Notes: generated from the sequence alone by a model not told the origin. DNA of 64,000 bases from Metallyticus violacea (GCA_030762175.1 CM060831.1:70947501-71011500); one strand, 5' to 3'; shown: positions 24,794 to 36,666, counted from the stretch's first letter. Translations and numbers: made by a program.

Positions 24794-24806
24794 GAACCTT
24801 CTAGAA
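24794..24806. promoter_or_regulatory. Perfect three-block heat shock element motif
   Basis: GAACCTTCTAGAA matches GAAnnTTCnnGAA exactly; a partial TTCTAGA motif lies about 60 bp upstream. Only motif match supports it. No coding exon follows closely, so it may be a transposon promoter element or chance. Confidence 0.4.
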
Positions 24807-24979
24807 GCAGGACTCGAAAGCTTGCCTCCTGAGTGGCTGAACTTCTCCTTTCTTCCTTGCGTTTGTGGATATGTTGTACTTGAGAGATTTCTCTTTTTGG
24901 GGAATGTTTTCTCCTAAGGGAAAGCTAGCTACTTGCCAAGGACAGTGACTATAACAGGCAGGTTTCGTGCGAATACAGG

Positions 24980-25022
24980 GCGCTGATGACCTGAGATGTT
25001 AAAGAGCGTCCGTAAATAACAC
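24980..25022 (+). mobile_element. SINE family B, 3'-tail fragment
   Basis: GCGCTGATGACCTGAGATG then TTAAAGAGCGTCCGTAAATAA is the 3' terminus of family B without its tRNA head or body: a severe 5' truncation. Confidence 0.8.
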
Positions 25023-25230
25023 AAATAAAAGAAAAATACTATTATTAAACTTGAGCTCTAGTCTCCAATTCGTCAGCAGTAGCCTATTAAAATTTTCTTA
25101 AGCTCAAGCTACCATGCTAATCAGCATATGTATATTATTAATAACAACTGCTGAATACAATCAGCTAATTTTAATTACCCATTTACCCCTAAAAAAACAA
25201 GAAATATCTTAAAAAAATTATAATTTTGCC

Positions 25231-26422
25231 AAAACATCTCACCAGATAGCAAGACCAACTGGAGGTTTATAATTATATATATAAAAACCTCGCAGAACCA
25301 AGATAGCCTGAAGATTTTTTCCCCCAGATATAAATTCCTCACCAACATTTCACATCACCAGGGTAGCCTAGAGAGAGAGAAAATACGCCAGAATCAAAGA
25401 AAACCTGGCGAACCGTGCTTCCCCCCCCCCATATATAAATAACTTATCAGTTTTCACATCGGCACGACATACTAGAAGGAAAAAGAAAAAAAAAAAAAAA
25501 ACAGTGGAATGCAGGAAAACCTGGAAAAATGTTTTTCTTCCTTTACCCTCCCACATATAAATAAATACCTTACCAGCAATTCACATCAGCAGAACTTAGT
25601 ACATACATTATTTTTTTTATTTGTTTATTTAAGGACGCTCTTCCACATCTCTGATCATCAGCGTCCCATTCAAGTCAGGACGTGAAAGGGCCGACAAATT
25701 TTGCTCAGAGGCCTCTTCTTTCACGCTTGAGGTTCATTTTCGTACCATAAATGTACGACACGGGACCTTCGGCTTTACTTCCCTTCCAAAGGAAGCCATA
25801 CTTGCGATTTTTACGCCCGAAAAAATCCATTGATCCTGGTCGGGTTCGAATCCGCGACCTTGAGTTTAAAAAGAATATATATATTCTTTTCCTTTACTCC
25901 CAAATATAACTATCTCACCAGCATTTCACATCCACAAAATTGGGAAAGTCTAGAATTTTTCCCCCTCCCAAATATAACTACCTCTCAAGCATTTGATATC
26001 TGCAAAACCAGGAAAGCCTAGAATTTTCCCCCCCTCCCACATATAAAAACCTCACCAGCAATTCACATCTGCACAACCGAGAAAGCCTGGAGAGGGAAAA
26101 AAAAAATTGGCAGAAGAAGAAAAACCTAGAACAACATTTTTTTCCGCTCCCAGATATAAATATCTGACCAACACAGCTAATCAGCAGGTCCAAACCCCCC
26201 CAAAAGAAGAAAAAGCATCTCTGCAGAACCAGGAAAGCCTAAAGAAATATTTTATTTTTCTCCCTCTCCCAGATATATAAAAATTATCAGCATTTCAAAC
26301 CAGCAGGACTGACTAGAGGCAGAGAGGATAAAAAAAAATAAAGAGGATCCAGTTTTTCTTTTTTTTCTCTCCTTCGGACAAATATAACTCACAAGCAATT
26401 AATGTCAGCAGGATAGAAGAAC
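25231..26422. repeat. Minisatellite array, right block
   Basis: Continues the unit types of the left block, e.g. CACCAGCATTTCACAT, AACCAGGAAAGCCTAGA, CCCCCTCCCA, ATATAAATA, with many length changes in the purine and pyrimidine tracts. A family B SINE interrupts it. Confidence 0.8.
25617..25865 (-). mobile_element. SINE family B, copy inside the minisatellite (5'-truncated)
   Basis: The minus strand reads from the B-box region (GGTTCGAATCC lies within GGATTCGAACCCGACC) through the body to ATAAATAAACAAATAAA. The tRNA 5' half, including the A box, is missing. The terminal GTTAAAGAGCGTCC is altered to GTGGAAGAGCGTCC. It inserted into the minisatellite. Confidence 0.85.
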
Positions 26423-26649
26423 ATGAACAAGAAAAAGAAGGGGGGAGGAGTCATGCATAAACAAGTCTAGAAAATGCCTGATTGCAATTTATTATTCAAA
26501 GATAACGTTCCATACACTTCAACATATAATCCAACTTTAGTTTTTTAAAATAATAGCAACTTTTTCAGCCAATCAACTGTCAATATGATGCCAGTGTGTT
26601 GCCATTTATTTTTATTGTTTGTGTACATTCTTGGTTACTCATCTTCTCA

Positions 26650-27180
26650 TGTTTGACTTATGCTGCAGATTTTCAACAATAGCAGTAGAGTTGGTAGATG
26701 CCAGATGCATAGAGATGATATCCTGCACTTTGCACATGTTCTTCTTCAAATAATGAATTTCACAGCTGGCATCAATCCAGTAGTTAATTGTGTTCTAACC
26801 TGCCCTACATATAACCTGTACAAGCACTTTGCACAACTACTACACCATATATTGGAGATACCAAAGATTCCATCAACTTTATACAGAAATAAAAAAATGT
26901 CAGTCTAACTCCAGATAACTACTGACTGGTGAGCTTTGACATAATTTTTCCTCTTTACCAAAGTATCAGCCAAACACACACTGAACCATATTACTATGAT
27001 ATTTCTTGAAGACTACTGATTTTGCTTAGCCACTTCCTCTGGAATGACAACTTCTTCAAATAGATGGAAGGCATAGCCTTGGGAAGCGCTTTCAAACAAG
27101 CAAACTTACAATCAGCATTCAAGCCTAAAATGTAGTACAGATATGTGGACAACAAATTTGTGATATGAATGCATATATTA
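26650..27180 (+). mobile_element. Second Penelope-like RT relic
   Basis: Fragments include CPTYNLYKHFAQLL near 26800 (SPTYNLAKxLAxLL in the family), a thumb-side SFDIIFPLY-like piece, MEGIALGSAFKQANLQSAF near 27064 (family: TDGxAMGSPLSPxxANxF) and YRYVDNKFVI at 27136-27165. The last is the catalytic box, with the second Asp replaced by Asn. Stops and frame changes abound. The GIY-YIG domain is not seen downstream. Confidence 0.75.
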
Positions 27181-28104
27181 TATTTATTTACTCTGGTCAT
27201 AAATTGGAATTTTTGTTTGGAATTTCATTGTTGCATTTTCCTGCACACTACTCACTAACTGCAAGTTAAAGTAACACCAACCAAAATAATAATCATTTAC
27301 AAGTGTCATTAGTGTTAAAACAGTTCTTATTGAAATTTCCACCACTAATCCCTGAAGCATGTTATCAAAGTTATGAACTTGCTGTACATAACCATCTTCT
27401 TTCCAATGAAACAAGAAAAGAAATAAGTGGGTGAACAAGGTCATCAGCACTGGCAATACCATTTTGACTGTCAGGTTTTGCTTCAACAAATGAACAAGTA
27501 AGCATATTTCTGACTCCAATGATGTGAAAATATTGTAAGCATATTGTGCAAATTGAAAGAATTTTACTGCAGATGTTACCCAAGACTGGACATTGCCTTG
27601 TAACTGCACTCAAGGTGTAGCAAAAAATGGCAATGTAAGTCAGTGCACATTTTATAGCAAGCAGTTCTGAAGATATCTCATTTGCAAACATGAACTTTGC
27701 TCCATTCCAGTATATTTGATCTTAGCATCACAGCAGCGCAAATGTCTGGTTGAGTTAACCTGATTTCAGCAAGATGTTCTAAAAGGCAGAACTTGGGAAC
27801 TACTTTTAGTGAACAAGGTCAAACTCTAGCAGGTCACTGACAACTAACTACATGCACAAATGTACTAGACTGGGAAGCTATTTCCCATACTGCAGAAGAT
27901 GAAATAGACAACATGAAACAGTCTATCATCTCTGTACGAGTGTGAAAACCTTGCAGCTCAAAGAGGTATAAACTTTAAACATTGGTTCATGAATTTCAAA
28001 AAAACTTGAAAGTTCATTCATTATTAAAACTAGAATCCTTAAAAGGTTAGAGGAGTAGGAAACAAAATAGATCAATAATGATTGTGCTGCACAATTTCCT
28101 TACT
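27181..28104. other. No gene recognised; longish minus-strand frames
   Basis: Two overlapping minus-strand frames of 141 and 106 codons (27184-27609 and 27371-27691) have no recognised family. The 106-codon one contains SSELLAIKCALTYI, loosely like an RNase H helix, which is not enough to assign it. Confidence 0.45.
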
Positions 28105-28430
28105 AAAAGCACCAATTGTAACTGCTTAAAATACTTACCTCCCTCTGTTCCCTCAATTCAATAAATCCTGCAGTCTTGTCAGAAATCTCTCATCCAGACC
28201 ATCTAGACTCCTTTCATGGTCCCTCCTCTGCCATTTGTTGCAATACACACCATATCCTAAAACACATGTAACATACATTGCAATACATTCAAGGAGTAAA
28301 AGCAAAGAACCCTGAACAATAAACAATAAACCTTTTGACCAATTGATACTATTAAATACTTGAGAATAATTACAGAGTAAACTAAAACATTCAGATAATA
28401 CACAAAAGACATGCTGAACTAATGCACTAA
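28105..28430 (-). repeat. Dispersed repeat, copy B, with exon-like borders on the minus strand
   Basis: Partner of 4860-5180. On the minus strand the sequence reads ...ATGTGTTTTAG|GATATGG..., then 118 bp, then ...GAGGGAG|GTAAGTATT, near-consensus acceptor and donor sites. The enclosed segment is open in one frame for about 33 codons (containing SLDGLDERFLTRLQDLLN) before a TGA. Confidence 0.65.
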
Positions 28431-29138
28431 AGGGTTATTCAAAGAATAAGTTTTTCAATTTTTTTAAGGCTAACAGGTAAATGTAAGTCAAGATAAAGAA
28501 AAAATAGGCATCCTCCTCATTATATCATTTCAACATTTCATCTTTCACAGAGTCAAAATTTTCTACTGCTCAGATGATTTTTTCTTTTTCTTTTTCATTT
28601 TACCAAATAGATGGAAGTCAATAGTGCGTGGGGAACATACTTTCACTGCTGGTTGTCCAACTGCAAATTCATCGCACCTATTGGAAGGATGTTCAAATGT
28701 ATTACATTGATATCGCATCCTTGATATAAAGACACAACTCATTAGTGTATGCTTACAGGTTCTACAGTTTCTGCCCACAGAAATTAAATAGCTGCTTGCA
28801 CTTCCTTCCTTGGCCAGTCGTTCAGTACCCTTATCACAATTTATAACTGTTTTGTCCATGTTCTGTAGCACATGTCAATGCTTCTGTATGCCACCTGGCA
28901 GTGGGGCATTGCACTAGTAAGTACATAAGTAGCGTAAGAGCTGTGTAACTTTGTTTTGAAGTAATAAGACAAGGAAACTTACTTTTTGACTCACCCTTGC
29001 ACATTAATAAAATAAACTACAGACTGGATTTTAAATCACAAAACTCTTAACACTATATGTGTGGGTGAGAGTAATATAATTTTACTCGTACATATATATA
29101 CATATGGGTAATTTTACCAATTCTATTGTATGGTGGAT
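28431..29138. other. Mostly unassigned; possible transposase scrap
   Basis: A 102-codon minus-strand frame at 28563-28871 contains DFHLFGKMK, similar to the mariner C-terminal DxHLFGxLK block, but the rest does not align convincingly. No other features. Confidence 0.4.
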
Positions 29139-30317
29139 GGATCAAATGTAAAGCCAACCCTAATTTTAAAATCTTTATTGCAATATTATTTTACAACATA
29201 ACAATATCTCATTTTTCTACATAGATTCCAGCTTTGTCTATGCACTTTTGCCTGCAAGTTTAAAGTTTCTTAATTCCATTTTTGAAGAAAGAACAAAAAC
29301 ATGTCTGCAACCAGTTGCAAGCAAACTGCTCCGCTGCTCATCATTGTGTAAATGCTTCCCTCCAAGCAAGTCCTTCAGTGGCCCAAACATGTGCAAGTCA
29401 CATACTGGGGCTATAGCAAGTGTTAGAGAGAGTTCAGTGCATTTCTACCAATTTTTGTTGTGTCTAAGCTGCAGTGTGTGGTTTTATGTTGCATAGGACA
29501 ACAACATGTTTCATGGAGCACTCTCGTCTTTTACACTGACAGGTCACTTGTACATCCACCAGAAGTTTGCAGTAATAGGCCAAATTGACATTTCTGCACT
29601 CATGCAGGTAATTGATAAACAAGACACTTCTGTAGTCCCAAAAGATATTGTCAGAATCTTGTCCGCTGACAAAACAGTTTTTGGCTATACTCAAGATTTC
29701 TCACCTTTTTGTTGCCACTCCTTGCTAGCACTCTTCAATTCTGGGGTATAGTTAGACATGCACATTTCATCAGAGATCATTATTCAATGCAGAAATGCCT
29801 GTCCTTCTGCCTCATAGCATGCCAACAGTGTTGAGAAATTTCCACATGGAAGTCTTCTGTAGTTCATTCAACAGCCTTTAGACCCAACAAGCAGTACTTT
29901 TTTGGTATTGAAGCACACTTTTGATAATGGATTGGACACTCCTGTAGCTAAACAAAAGTTTCGCATAAATTTCCAACACTGCAACAACAATCACCCTCAT
30001 ACAGTTCCAAATGGCTGCAACATTATTTGGAGTGATGCTGGTGCTGGGGCATATTGATGGCTTCCACATACTGTCTAGGTAGTCTGTGAGAAATTTCATT
30101 AAGCCCAAAACCTTCCTTTATGAGAAACCAGAGGACGACATGTTGTGCAACAGAATAAAGAACGTGCTTCTTGCTTATTTTGAAGGCAACTAAATGAGCA
30201 GCATTAACCTTGAAGTGGCTGTTTGATGGAGGGCCCTATTCTCCACTCTACCACTACATAAACTCCCATCCCACTTCCAGGAGTCACTGGGAGGATTGGT
30301 CACTTTATATTTGATCC
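29139..30317 (-). mobile_element. Mariner-like element (lineage 2), degenerate, with terminal inverted repeats
   Basis: The left end GGATCAAATGTAAAGCCAACC and right end (inverse of GGATCAAATATAAAGTGACC) form terminal inverted repeats. On the minus strand the C-terminal half of a transposase is traceable: KRRECSMKHVVVLCNIKPHTAA, where the family has a LHDNARPHTA block with the catalytic Asp, then a LAHVWATEGLAWREAFTQ-like linker and a terminal KCIDKAGIYVEK block. Catalytic residues are altered and stops frequent. The element is near the usual 1.2-1.3 kb length. Confidence 0.75.
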
Positions 30318-30789
30318 AAACTCATAGGTGTAACAGCTACAACTAAAGAAAGAAGGAGAATAGGTACATATATAATTGTTTTTGGTGGTAGTGTGATTGA
30401 TTACAGTTTATGTAGATTGTAGTTGTTAGCAGTAATAAGTGATTTTAAGGTAATTAACATGATTAGTAATAATAACCACTTTTCCTTATTGATTGCTGTG
30501 AGGTGTAAACAGAAGGGAAAGAATGATAGGGACAGAGTAATAATTATTTCACAATGTGAAAATGGGAAGCAGTTAGTTAAGATAAAATGGAAAAAAGACC
30601 TATCTTGAAAGTGCATTCTATAATATTTTAAATTCATCGATAACTAAATTTGTTTATATAATAAAAATGCTTCACTTTTGGCACACACTGAGGATGATGA
30701 ATTAAATAGATATTAAAAGCAATAGAGAGGGGGTTGTTAAACATATCAGATAGGATTTAAATTCACAATTCATGGAAGTGTTGGATGGT
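30318..30789. other. No gene recognised
   Basis: AT-rich spacer between the mariner relic and a LINE RT relic. A 78-codon minus frame and a 61-codon plus frame overlap and look like chance. Confidence 0.5.
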
Positions 30790-31660
30790 CCTATCTTGTG
30801 TGTGAAAGTAAAAAGCAAGTTAGAGGATTTTAAAGGTATTGATGGGTTACCATAGAATTTTTGCAAGCCCTATACACTAAGTTTAAGAGGCTATAATGTT
30901 TACTAGGTTACAAAATGTAATTAAAAATAAAAAAGGAATCCCAAAGAGCTGATAGATAGCAATTATACATGTTGTTCATAAAGGAATGGGAATGAAGATA
31001 TAGCACTTATATAAAATATGAATAGATATTTACAGGCATCTTGTTTGTCATGTAGAATTCAGAATTGGGTGGAAGATAATCGGCTAATCTTACAATTTCA
31101 ATGAGGGTTCAGTAAGAGTCGTAGAACTAAGTATTATGTGCCAATTTAAAAAAAATTATCATAGACAAATATTTAACAAACAAACATGGGAGACTAGATG
31201 GTATTTATGGACCATGAAAAGACATACAACAGAATAATACGAAAAGCACTTTGGTGTAAAGTGTCAAAAATAGATTTTAGTAAAGTGATAGTCAATTTAT
31301 TTAAAGCATTAAATCAACACAATACATTTGTATAAAATGAGAAAGGTGTGAAATAGCCTGGAAAGTAAATAAGCGACTTGTACAAGGATGTAAACTGAGT
31401 CCTATTCTATTCAGTTTGTTTATAGATGACATAATGATATAAAGAAAGTGAATAAACTTATGCCTATAACTAACAATGTGGAAATTCCAAGGTTAGCTCC
31501 TTTTTAGTTATGGTTTACAAAATTCTATTTATGAAAATGTAAGATTTAGAGATGAATGTAGATTAAAAATGAATGTTAATAAGATCAAAATAATATTTTT
31601 CAAGAAGGTTAATAAATTCAGAAAAGAGGAATAATGAACTATGGAGCATGAGAATATTTA
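30790..31660 (+). mobile_element. LINE RT relic, related to the one at 5.4 kb
   Basis: KSKLEDFKGIDGLP (compare KKNKVGGIDGIP in the 5.4-kb relic) leads into a degraded palm. QGCKLSPILFSLFIDDI at 31383-31433 is the conserved QG...LSPxLF motif before the catalytic Asp pair. Stops and frame changes throughout; 5' and 3' ends missing. Confidence 0.75.
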
Positions 31661-31689
31661 GATAGATATGGACTTGGTACACCAAACAG

Positions 31690-32120
31690 TAATAGTCGAA
31701 TCACTTTGAGTTGTTTGCAAGTTTAAGGAATAAAATTTGGGGTTCCCCAAGGAGTTATTTTGGACCCTCTTCTATTTTTAATATATGTCAATAATATGGA
31801 AGAAAATATTGATGATTCCAGGGACATCTAATTAACCATGATTATTGGCAATGCAGTAAATGCCTCAAGTAAAACATGGAAATAATTGGTGAAGAGCTGC
31901 TACTATGGTTCAATGAAAATGGTTTCATAATAAATAAAGACAAAACAGTAGCAATACATTTCCACCATGAATTGCATAAAAGTATAGCCTTCGCAACTCT
32001 GACCTAAAATAGTAGCAAAATTTCATATGTAAATGAAACAAAAGTTTTGGGGGTTTGGATAAATAAAAACCTAAATTAGGACATTCATATCGATAACTCA
32101 TCAAAAGACTTTAAATTGCA
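31690..32120 (+). mobile_element. Jockey/CR1-type RT fragment
   Basis: GVPQGVILDPLLFLIYVN (31739 onward) is the RT motif GxPQGSxLGPLLFxIYxND of Jockey/CR1-type LINEs. A degraded ADD region follows, then LLLWFNENGFIINKDKT and, near 32025, VNETKVLGVWINKNLN (family: xFLGxxLDxxLxW). This differs from the preceding LINE relic, so it is a second, adjacent insertion. Non-functional. Confidence 0.8.
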
Positions 32121-32199
32121 AAAATGAGTAATAGGAATAATGACTAATGTTTCAAATACTACCAGCGGTCAGGAATATTTTAACAGCTAGATATTCTGG

Positions 32200-33180
32200 C
32201 ATTACCATTTTTGTACCTATGCAGGTTACAGAAAGACTTTTACAAACTTTGGTGGTGGGTTCCTCACACCAAAAAGAGAAAAAAGTTCACATACATGTCT
32301 GGAAATTCTTAGTTTTCAAGTCATAAATAAAGTTTACAAAAGACAAATGAACATGGGTCCAAAAATTCTAGTTTTTCAGTCATTAACAAAATTTTACCCA
32401 CACAAGAAACAAAACTTAATAAACACAACATTTACCGAGAAACTGATAATAAACATTCAAAATGTCCTCCTCTTGCTTCCGCACATGCATGCACTCATCG
32501 AATCATGGACTCACACCCTTTCAAATACTCCCATGCTGTGTCAATGGTTTTTCACGCTTCCATTACATGTTGATGAAGTGTGTCTGCATTAGGAATGTCT
32601 GCTACATAAACCAACTGTTTTTCGGTGGCCCCATAGATAAAAATACAAAGGATTAAGATTGGGGGAATGTGCAGGCCATGGAACTGGTCCCCTCTACCTA
32701 TCTATCTGCCATGGTAAATATTCACCAGTGCATCTTGAACAATGCACATTAAATGTATTGGAGCCCATCATGCATAAAGTACATGGTTCTTCTTATATGC
32801 AAGGGCAAGAAATGGAAATCCTGTCATGGTTGCACACAACACAAGTGAAATATAGCAAACAGATTAACCACAAATTTACCCAAATGACAAATGTAAATAA
32901 GTCTTCTTGGTAAAACATGGTCATTTAAGATACAATGAGTGCATCAGCACGCTTGTGTCAATAACATCATTCGTCTAACTTTTCTTTCGTAAGAACATGA
33001 CAGTTCAGAACATGTTTCTTCTGACTGAGAGATCCTGTTTCTTATACCTATTTAACAAGTTAGCCATCCATTTCTTTGTCTGAAACATAATTACCAGTAT
33101 ATTTTCTTATAAATCACCTTATCACTTTTCTGCAAGAATCTATTTCTACATATGTATTGGAAATAAAAACCTTTTCAAGA
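32200..33180 (-). mobile_element. Tc1/mariner-superfamily transposase relic (DUF4817-associated group)
   Basis: The minus strand contains RGPVPWPAHSPNLNPLYFYLWG, the motif WPPRSPDLxPLDFFLWG of a transposase group often annotated with DUF4817 in insects, then short pieces like GVFERV and CNGSVKNH. The left part has two direct copies of a roughly 40-bp motif (AATTCTTAGTTTTCAAGTCAT and variant). The right part, 32975-33180, matches 59698-59885 and is probably the element's 5' end. The first catalytic Asp region was not recovered. Confidence 0.65.
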
Positions 33181-34924
33181 GATAGCTAACAAAGAACACT
33201 TAGTAGCCATAGCAATTTTTAATTAGGAAATCACTCAAATTTCACTAATTTTGTTCTGCTTACTTGGACATGTTTGGAAGGTAACAGCCATAGTATATAT
33301 TATACTACATTTCACTGTGAAAATTCCCACTATTTACAGCTAATTAGTACCCAATTTATGCCCAATAAATGCAGTTAATAATTCATGAATGCACGACCAT
33401 TGTTGACATGTCATAATCTCAGTGTAAGTAAAGGAGCCCATAGCTGGACCTTCTACTGAGTACATTTCTAAGGTAAGATTATTAAATTGCCAAAGTTGCC
33501 CTTTTTTGCCTTTCAGAAAGATGGTAGCACTATAAATAATTTGCTCTTAAACCTTTTCAGAATGTTGTTATAGCTTCACTTTTATATAAGCTTGAATTTA
33601 TGATTGAAAGAGAAAAATGTTCTTAAAATATTTTATTTTCATCCACTTCACAAATATAATCACCTAAAAAATTATTATTTCTTTAATTTTAATAGCAACA
33701 AAATGCATACATTTCTTGTCCTTGGTAATGCTATACTTCCTCTTGCTTAATTTGCTTATTAATAATGACTACAAATTACAGCATTTTAAATGCATTTGTT
33801 CTGCAAACTTCCCTTTTGCCATTATAAAGGACACATTTAAAAAATATAAGCCAAAGTAGTTACACAGGATGTGTGAATTTATGTGAAAAGTAACTGGCAC
33901 ATCTTAATGGACATATGTCCTGTGTTTGATACTACTCAACTTCTAACCAAATTTGCTGTTAAAGGAATACCGAGATCACTGCAAAAATGTGCTGACATGA
34001 AGCATTAGGCAATCAAATTAGTACCTCCTCTTACAGTGTTACCTACTATAGTGTCTCAAAGTTCCTGTTGTGCAGGACTCATTTCCTATATCACAAGCAC
34101 ACAAAATAAAAAAATATAATTTTGTAAAGAAACTGATTAATAGTTTTAACTGGCTTTACTTTTCTTTTCATGCCAGTGCAAAACTCGTATTTTATTTCTA
34201 GTGGTCATCAATATTCAAGATTGCATTTTAAATGGAATGCTCACAGCTTAAACTTGAGACAAATGACGCAGGTGCATGCAGAAAGACTTAGATGAGAAAA
34301 AAGCCACTCATTGAAACACTGTGAATGTGCATGTTGCTGATGGATAAATGCCATTATGCTTTTAAAAATCATACAGAAGAAAGTTAAATGTTTACATTTC
34401 TTTCAACTATAGTAATTTTACTAGAAGCATCACATTATTGTTGAGCTTTAATTAATTAGGCATCAATTTGTATTCTGCATTTTGCTTGCTTTCTACTTTC
34501 TTTTTTCTTTCATTTAATATGTTACTAGAGGCTGGATCAGGTAGTGCAGGTGATTTTATGATAAGGAAACTTGAAAGTTGTTTGGGAATAAAAGACATCT
34601 GCTATTGAACTTGCAAAAAAAGATTTCTGGAAGATGCAAAAAATTACAATACTGGCATAGGTTTTTGGAAGATGCAAAAAAATTACAATCAGGCATACAA
34701 TACTGGAACAATTGAAATATGTAAAAAAGAAAAAATATATATTTCATTTTTTCACAGTAAAAATGTACATCAGTTATTGCTATTGCTTCTAATAGGAATG
34801 CATTCAGATAGACACAGTTTCCAAGAAACTCAATTTGCTATACCTGTTCTACACACTAACAACAGCAAAACAGTTTTCATTTAAAAATGTAAAATAACAA
34901 CCTCAATGCCTAAACATAAGTTGA
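33181..34924. other. 1.7-kb AT-rich stretch; candidate 3' flank of the minus-strand exon
   Basis: No coding motif. A 38-bp direct repeat containing TGGAAGATGCAAAAAA occurs twice at 34624-34700. If the exon at 34925-35147 is real, this stretch holds its 3' UTR; the nearest minus-strand AATAAA is near 34193. Confidence 0.45.
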
Positions 34925-35147
34925 TTACTCTAATTCATTTTTTATGTTTAACATTAATTGTTCTTTACAGTATTTAACAAGAGCATGTGCTTGGCATGGG
35001 CTTTCAGCTGTGTTATCAGCATAATAATCACCATTTTCATGATATCTAGGTAAACCAATGTTTGCCAAGTAGGAAGTTGAATATAAATCAAACGGTTCCA
35101 GCTTTAACCGGAAAAATCTAGTCCGCCTACCTAAGAGGTAAATTTCC
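34925..35147 (-). CDS. Candidate terminal coding exon, unknown protein
   Basis: On the minus strand a pyrimidine-rich tract CTCTTGTTATTTTTCAATACAG fits a 3' splice site and is followed by 73 open codons to a TAA. The peptide includes EIYLLGRRTRFFRLKLEP, YSTSYLANIGLPRYHENG and a C-terminal SPCQAHALVKYCKEQ stretch. Its composition (Tyr, Arg, Cys, few low-complexity runs) is unlike the chance frames around it, and it is not antisense to any element recognised. I do not know the family. No upstream exon was identified, so it may be the last exon of a gene continuing to the right on the minus strand, an exon relic, or a fragment of an unrecognised transposon gene. Confidence 0.4.
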
Positions 35148-36666
35148 CTGTATTGAAAAATAACAAGAGAAATGGACAAAAGATAGTTCATATGTCTTTT
35201 GAGGGAGTTGTTGGTGTCGGCTCTATCTTAAAGGGCGCCAAAGTTTGAGGATGGTATTTTGATGACATGGGAACTTTTTCGAAGATGGTCAACATTTCTT
35301 CGACGACTCCGTCTCAGGGTCTATAGCTTGATTTGTTTGAGCGGGGCTCTACGGAGCCAAGAAGGAATTTCTGAGGTGTATAGGGAAACCCGACACGACG
35401 TACTGTGGTTGTGCAATTTATTGACTTTAAATCCCTTAATGATTTGTGGTGAACCTCATCGCGTAGGCTAGGCGATGCGAACTCACTGGTCGCGAGTGAT
35501 ACTGTCGAAGCGTACTACAATCTTGTTATATAAACCGTGTTGACTTAATAATGAATGTGCAGTTCTGATTGAATGTTTACTGTGCGTGCTTTAGTGGGGG
35601 AATGCTCCTTTATATATATGAAATACAAATCAAAATTCGTTGGGCACAACTCACGCGATACTTCGCACTGTTTTCATAAGAATGCTCGTAATTGGCTGCC
35701 TTCAATATTATTACTTAACATTTCATTCGCCAGTTTCGTATTTTTGTAAGACCAAACTTTTTTTAAATGGACAACGCTAAAAAGTTCACTATACTCTGCC
35801 AGTGGTCTGTTAAGATTCACATGCGGTATGGCTTGTTTACATAGCAAAAGTGAAAGTTTTTCCTTTTAACCCTGTCCGGTCGATGGAAGGATATCGTCTC
35901 TATTGTCTCTAGTGTTTGGCAAGTCGCTGCCTAAGGGAAAGATTCGCCATAAATATTTTCTATGTACAATTTTCATTGCAAAATAATATTTATACTATTA
36001 ATGACATTGATAGTATTTGGTTATAAAGCTGTAGAGAGGTATTTTCATGACAATAGTTACATTAATAACATGCTGCTGTAAGAAAAAGCATGCAAAACAA
36101 ATAAACACACACATTAATTATATGCACTTGAGGTAGGAACAGGAACGGTTTCACCTTCCAACTTCAACTAGATGCTCTGCTACTGCTGCAGTACTGCAAC
36201 CTTGATATCCCTTAAAGTGTGTCGCTTAGTGCATTAGTATTTCCTTGTTGGCGTATTGAGTGTGGTCCTTGCAAACTTAAATTGTGTGTTGTTTGATCCA
36301 TTTCACCTGTTTTGGATACTACAACGCGTGGAATAAGATTGCTGGCAGATTCTTAGCACATCTGAAATGTTTGAATGTATCAATGCAGCATGCACAGACA
36401 TGTACTCATCTCTTGTAGAGTGATGCATCTCTGCTAACACATAATGGTGCAGATAAACATGGTTATTCACAATTCCAGCCAAAAAACCACCGAGGGCCTG
36501 TATATCAACAACTGTCAATCATAGAACATATTCATACAGGGTGTTGTGTTGTGATGACCCTCTTATTCACATCAAACATTTCGTTTTTCAAACCTTCTTT
36601 TGTCTTTGCACTCCAAGATCAACTGCTCACCTGTTTCTTAGATGTTGCCTAGTTAGTTGCTAGTGG
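35148..36666. other. Unassigned, less AT-rich in part
   Basis: Holds scattered CpGs and a GC-richer patch at 35215-35520. A 71-codon minus frame at 36303-36518 containing GIVNNHVYLHHYVLAEM loosely resembles a Tc1-type transposase middle region but not enough to call. Confidence 0.4.

Larger units (their letters stand above)
23783..25230. other. GC-richer island splitting the minisatellite array
   Basis: About 1.4 kb, less AT-rich than its surroundings, lies between two blocks of the same minisatellite. It includes a family A SINE, a family B SINE tail, and an otherwise unique stretch at 24210-24975 with CpG-containing sequence and a perfect heat-shock-element motif. No open frame of note. 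It may be an inserted element such as a solo LTR or a DNA transposon, or a regulatory segment; no terminal repeats were identified. Confidence 0.5.

Noticed and set aside
27184..27691. Overlapping 141- and 106-codon minus-strand frames
   Set aside because: Two frames open over the same bases suggests base composition; the ELLAIKCAL resemblance to RNase H is too short.
28563..28871. Possible mariner scrap with DFHLFGKMK
   Set aside because: Only nine residues fit the family and the adjoining sequence does not.
36303..36518. Possible Tc1-type transposase fragment (GIVNNHVYLHHYVLAEM)
   Set aside because: Catalytic blocks cannot be found on either side; resemblance is weak.
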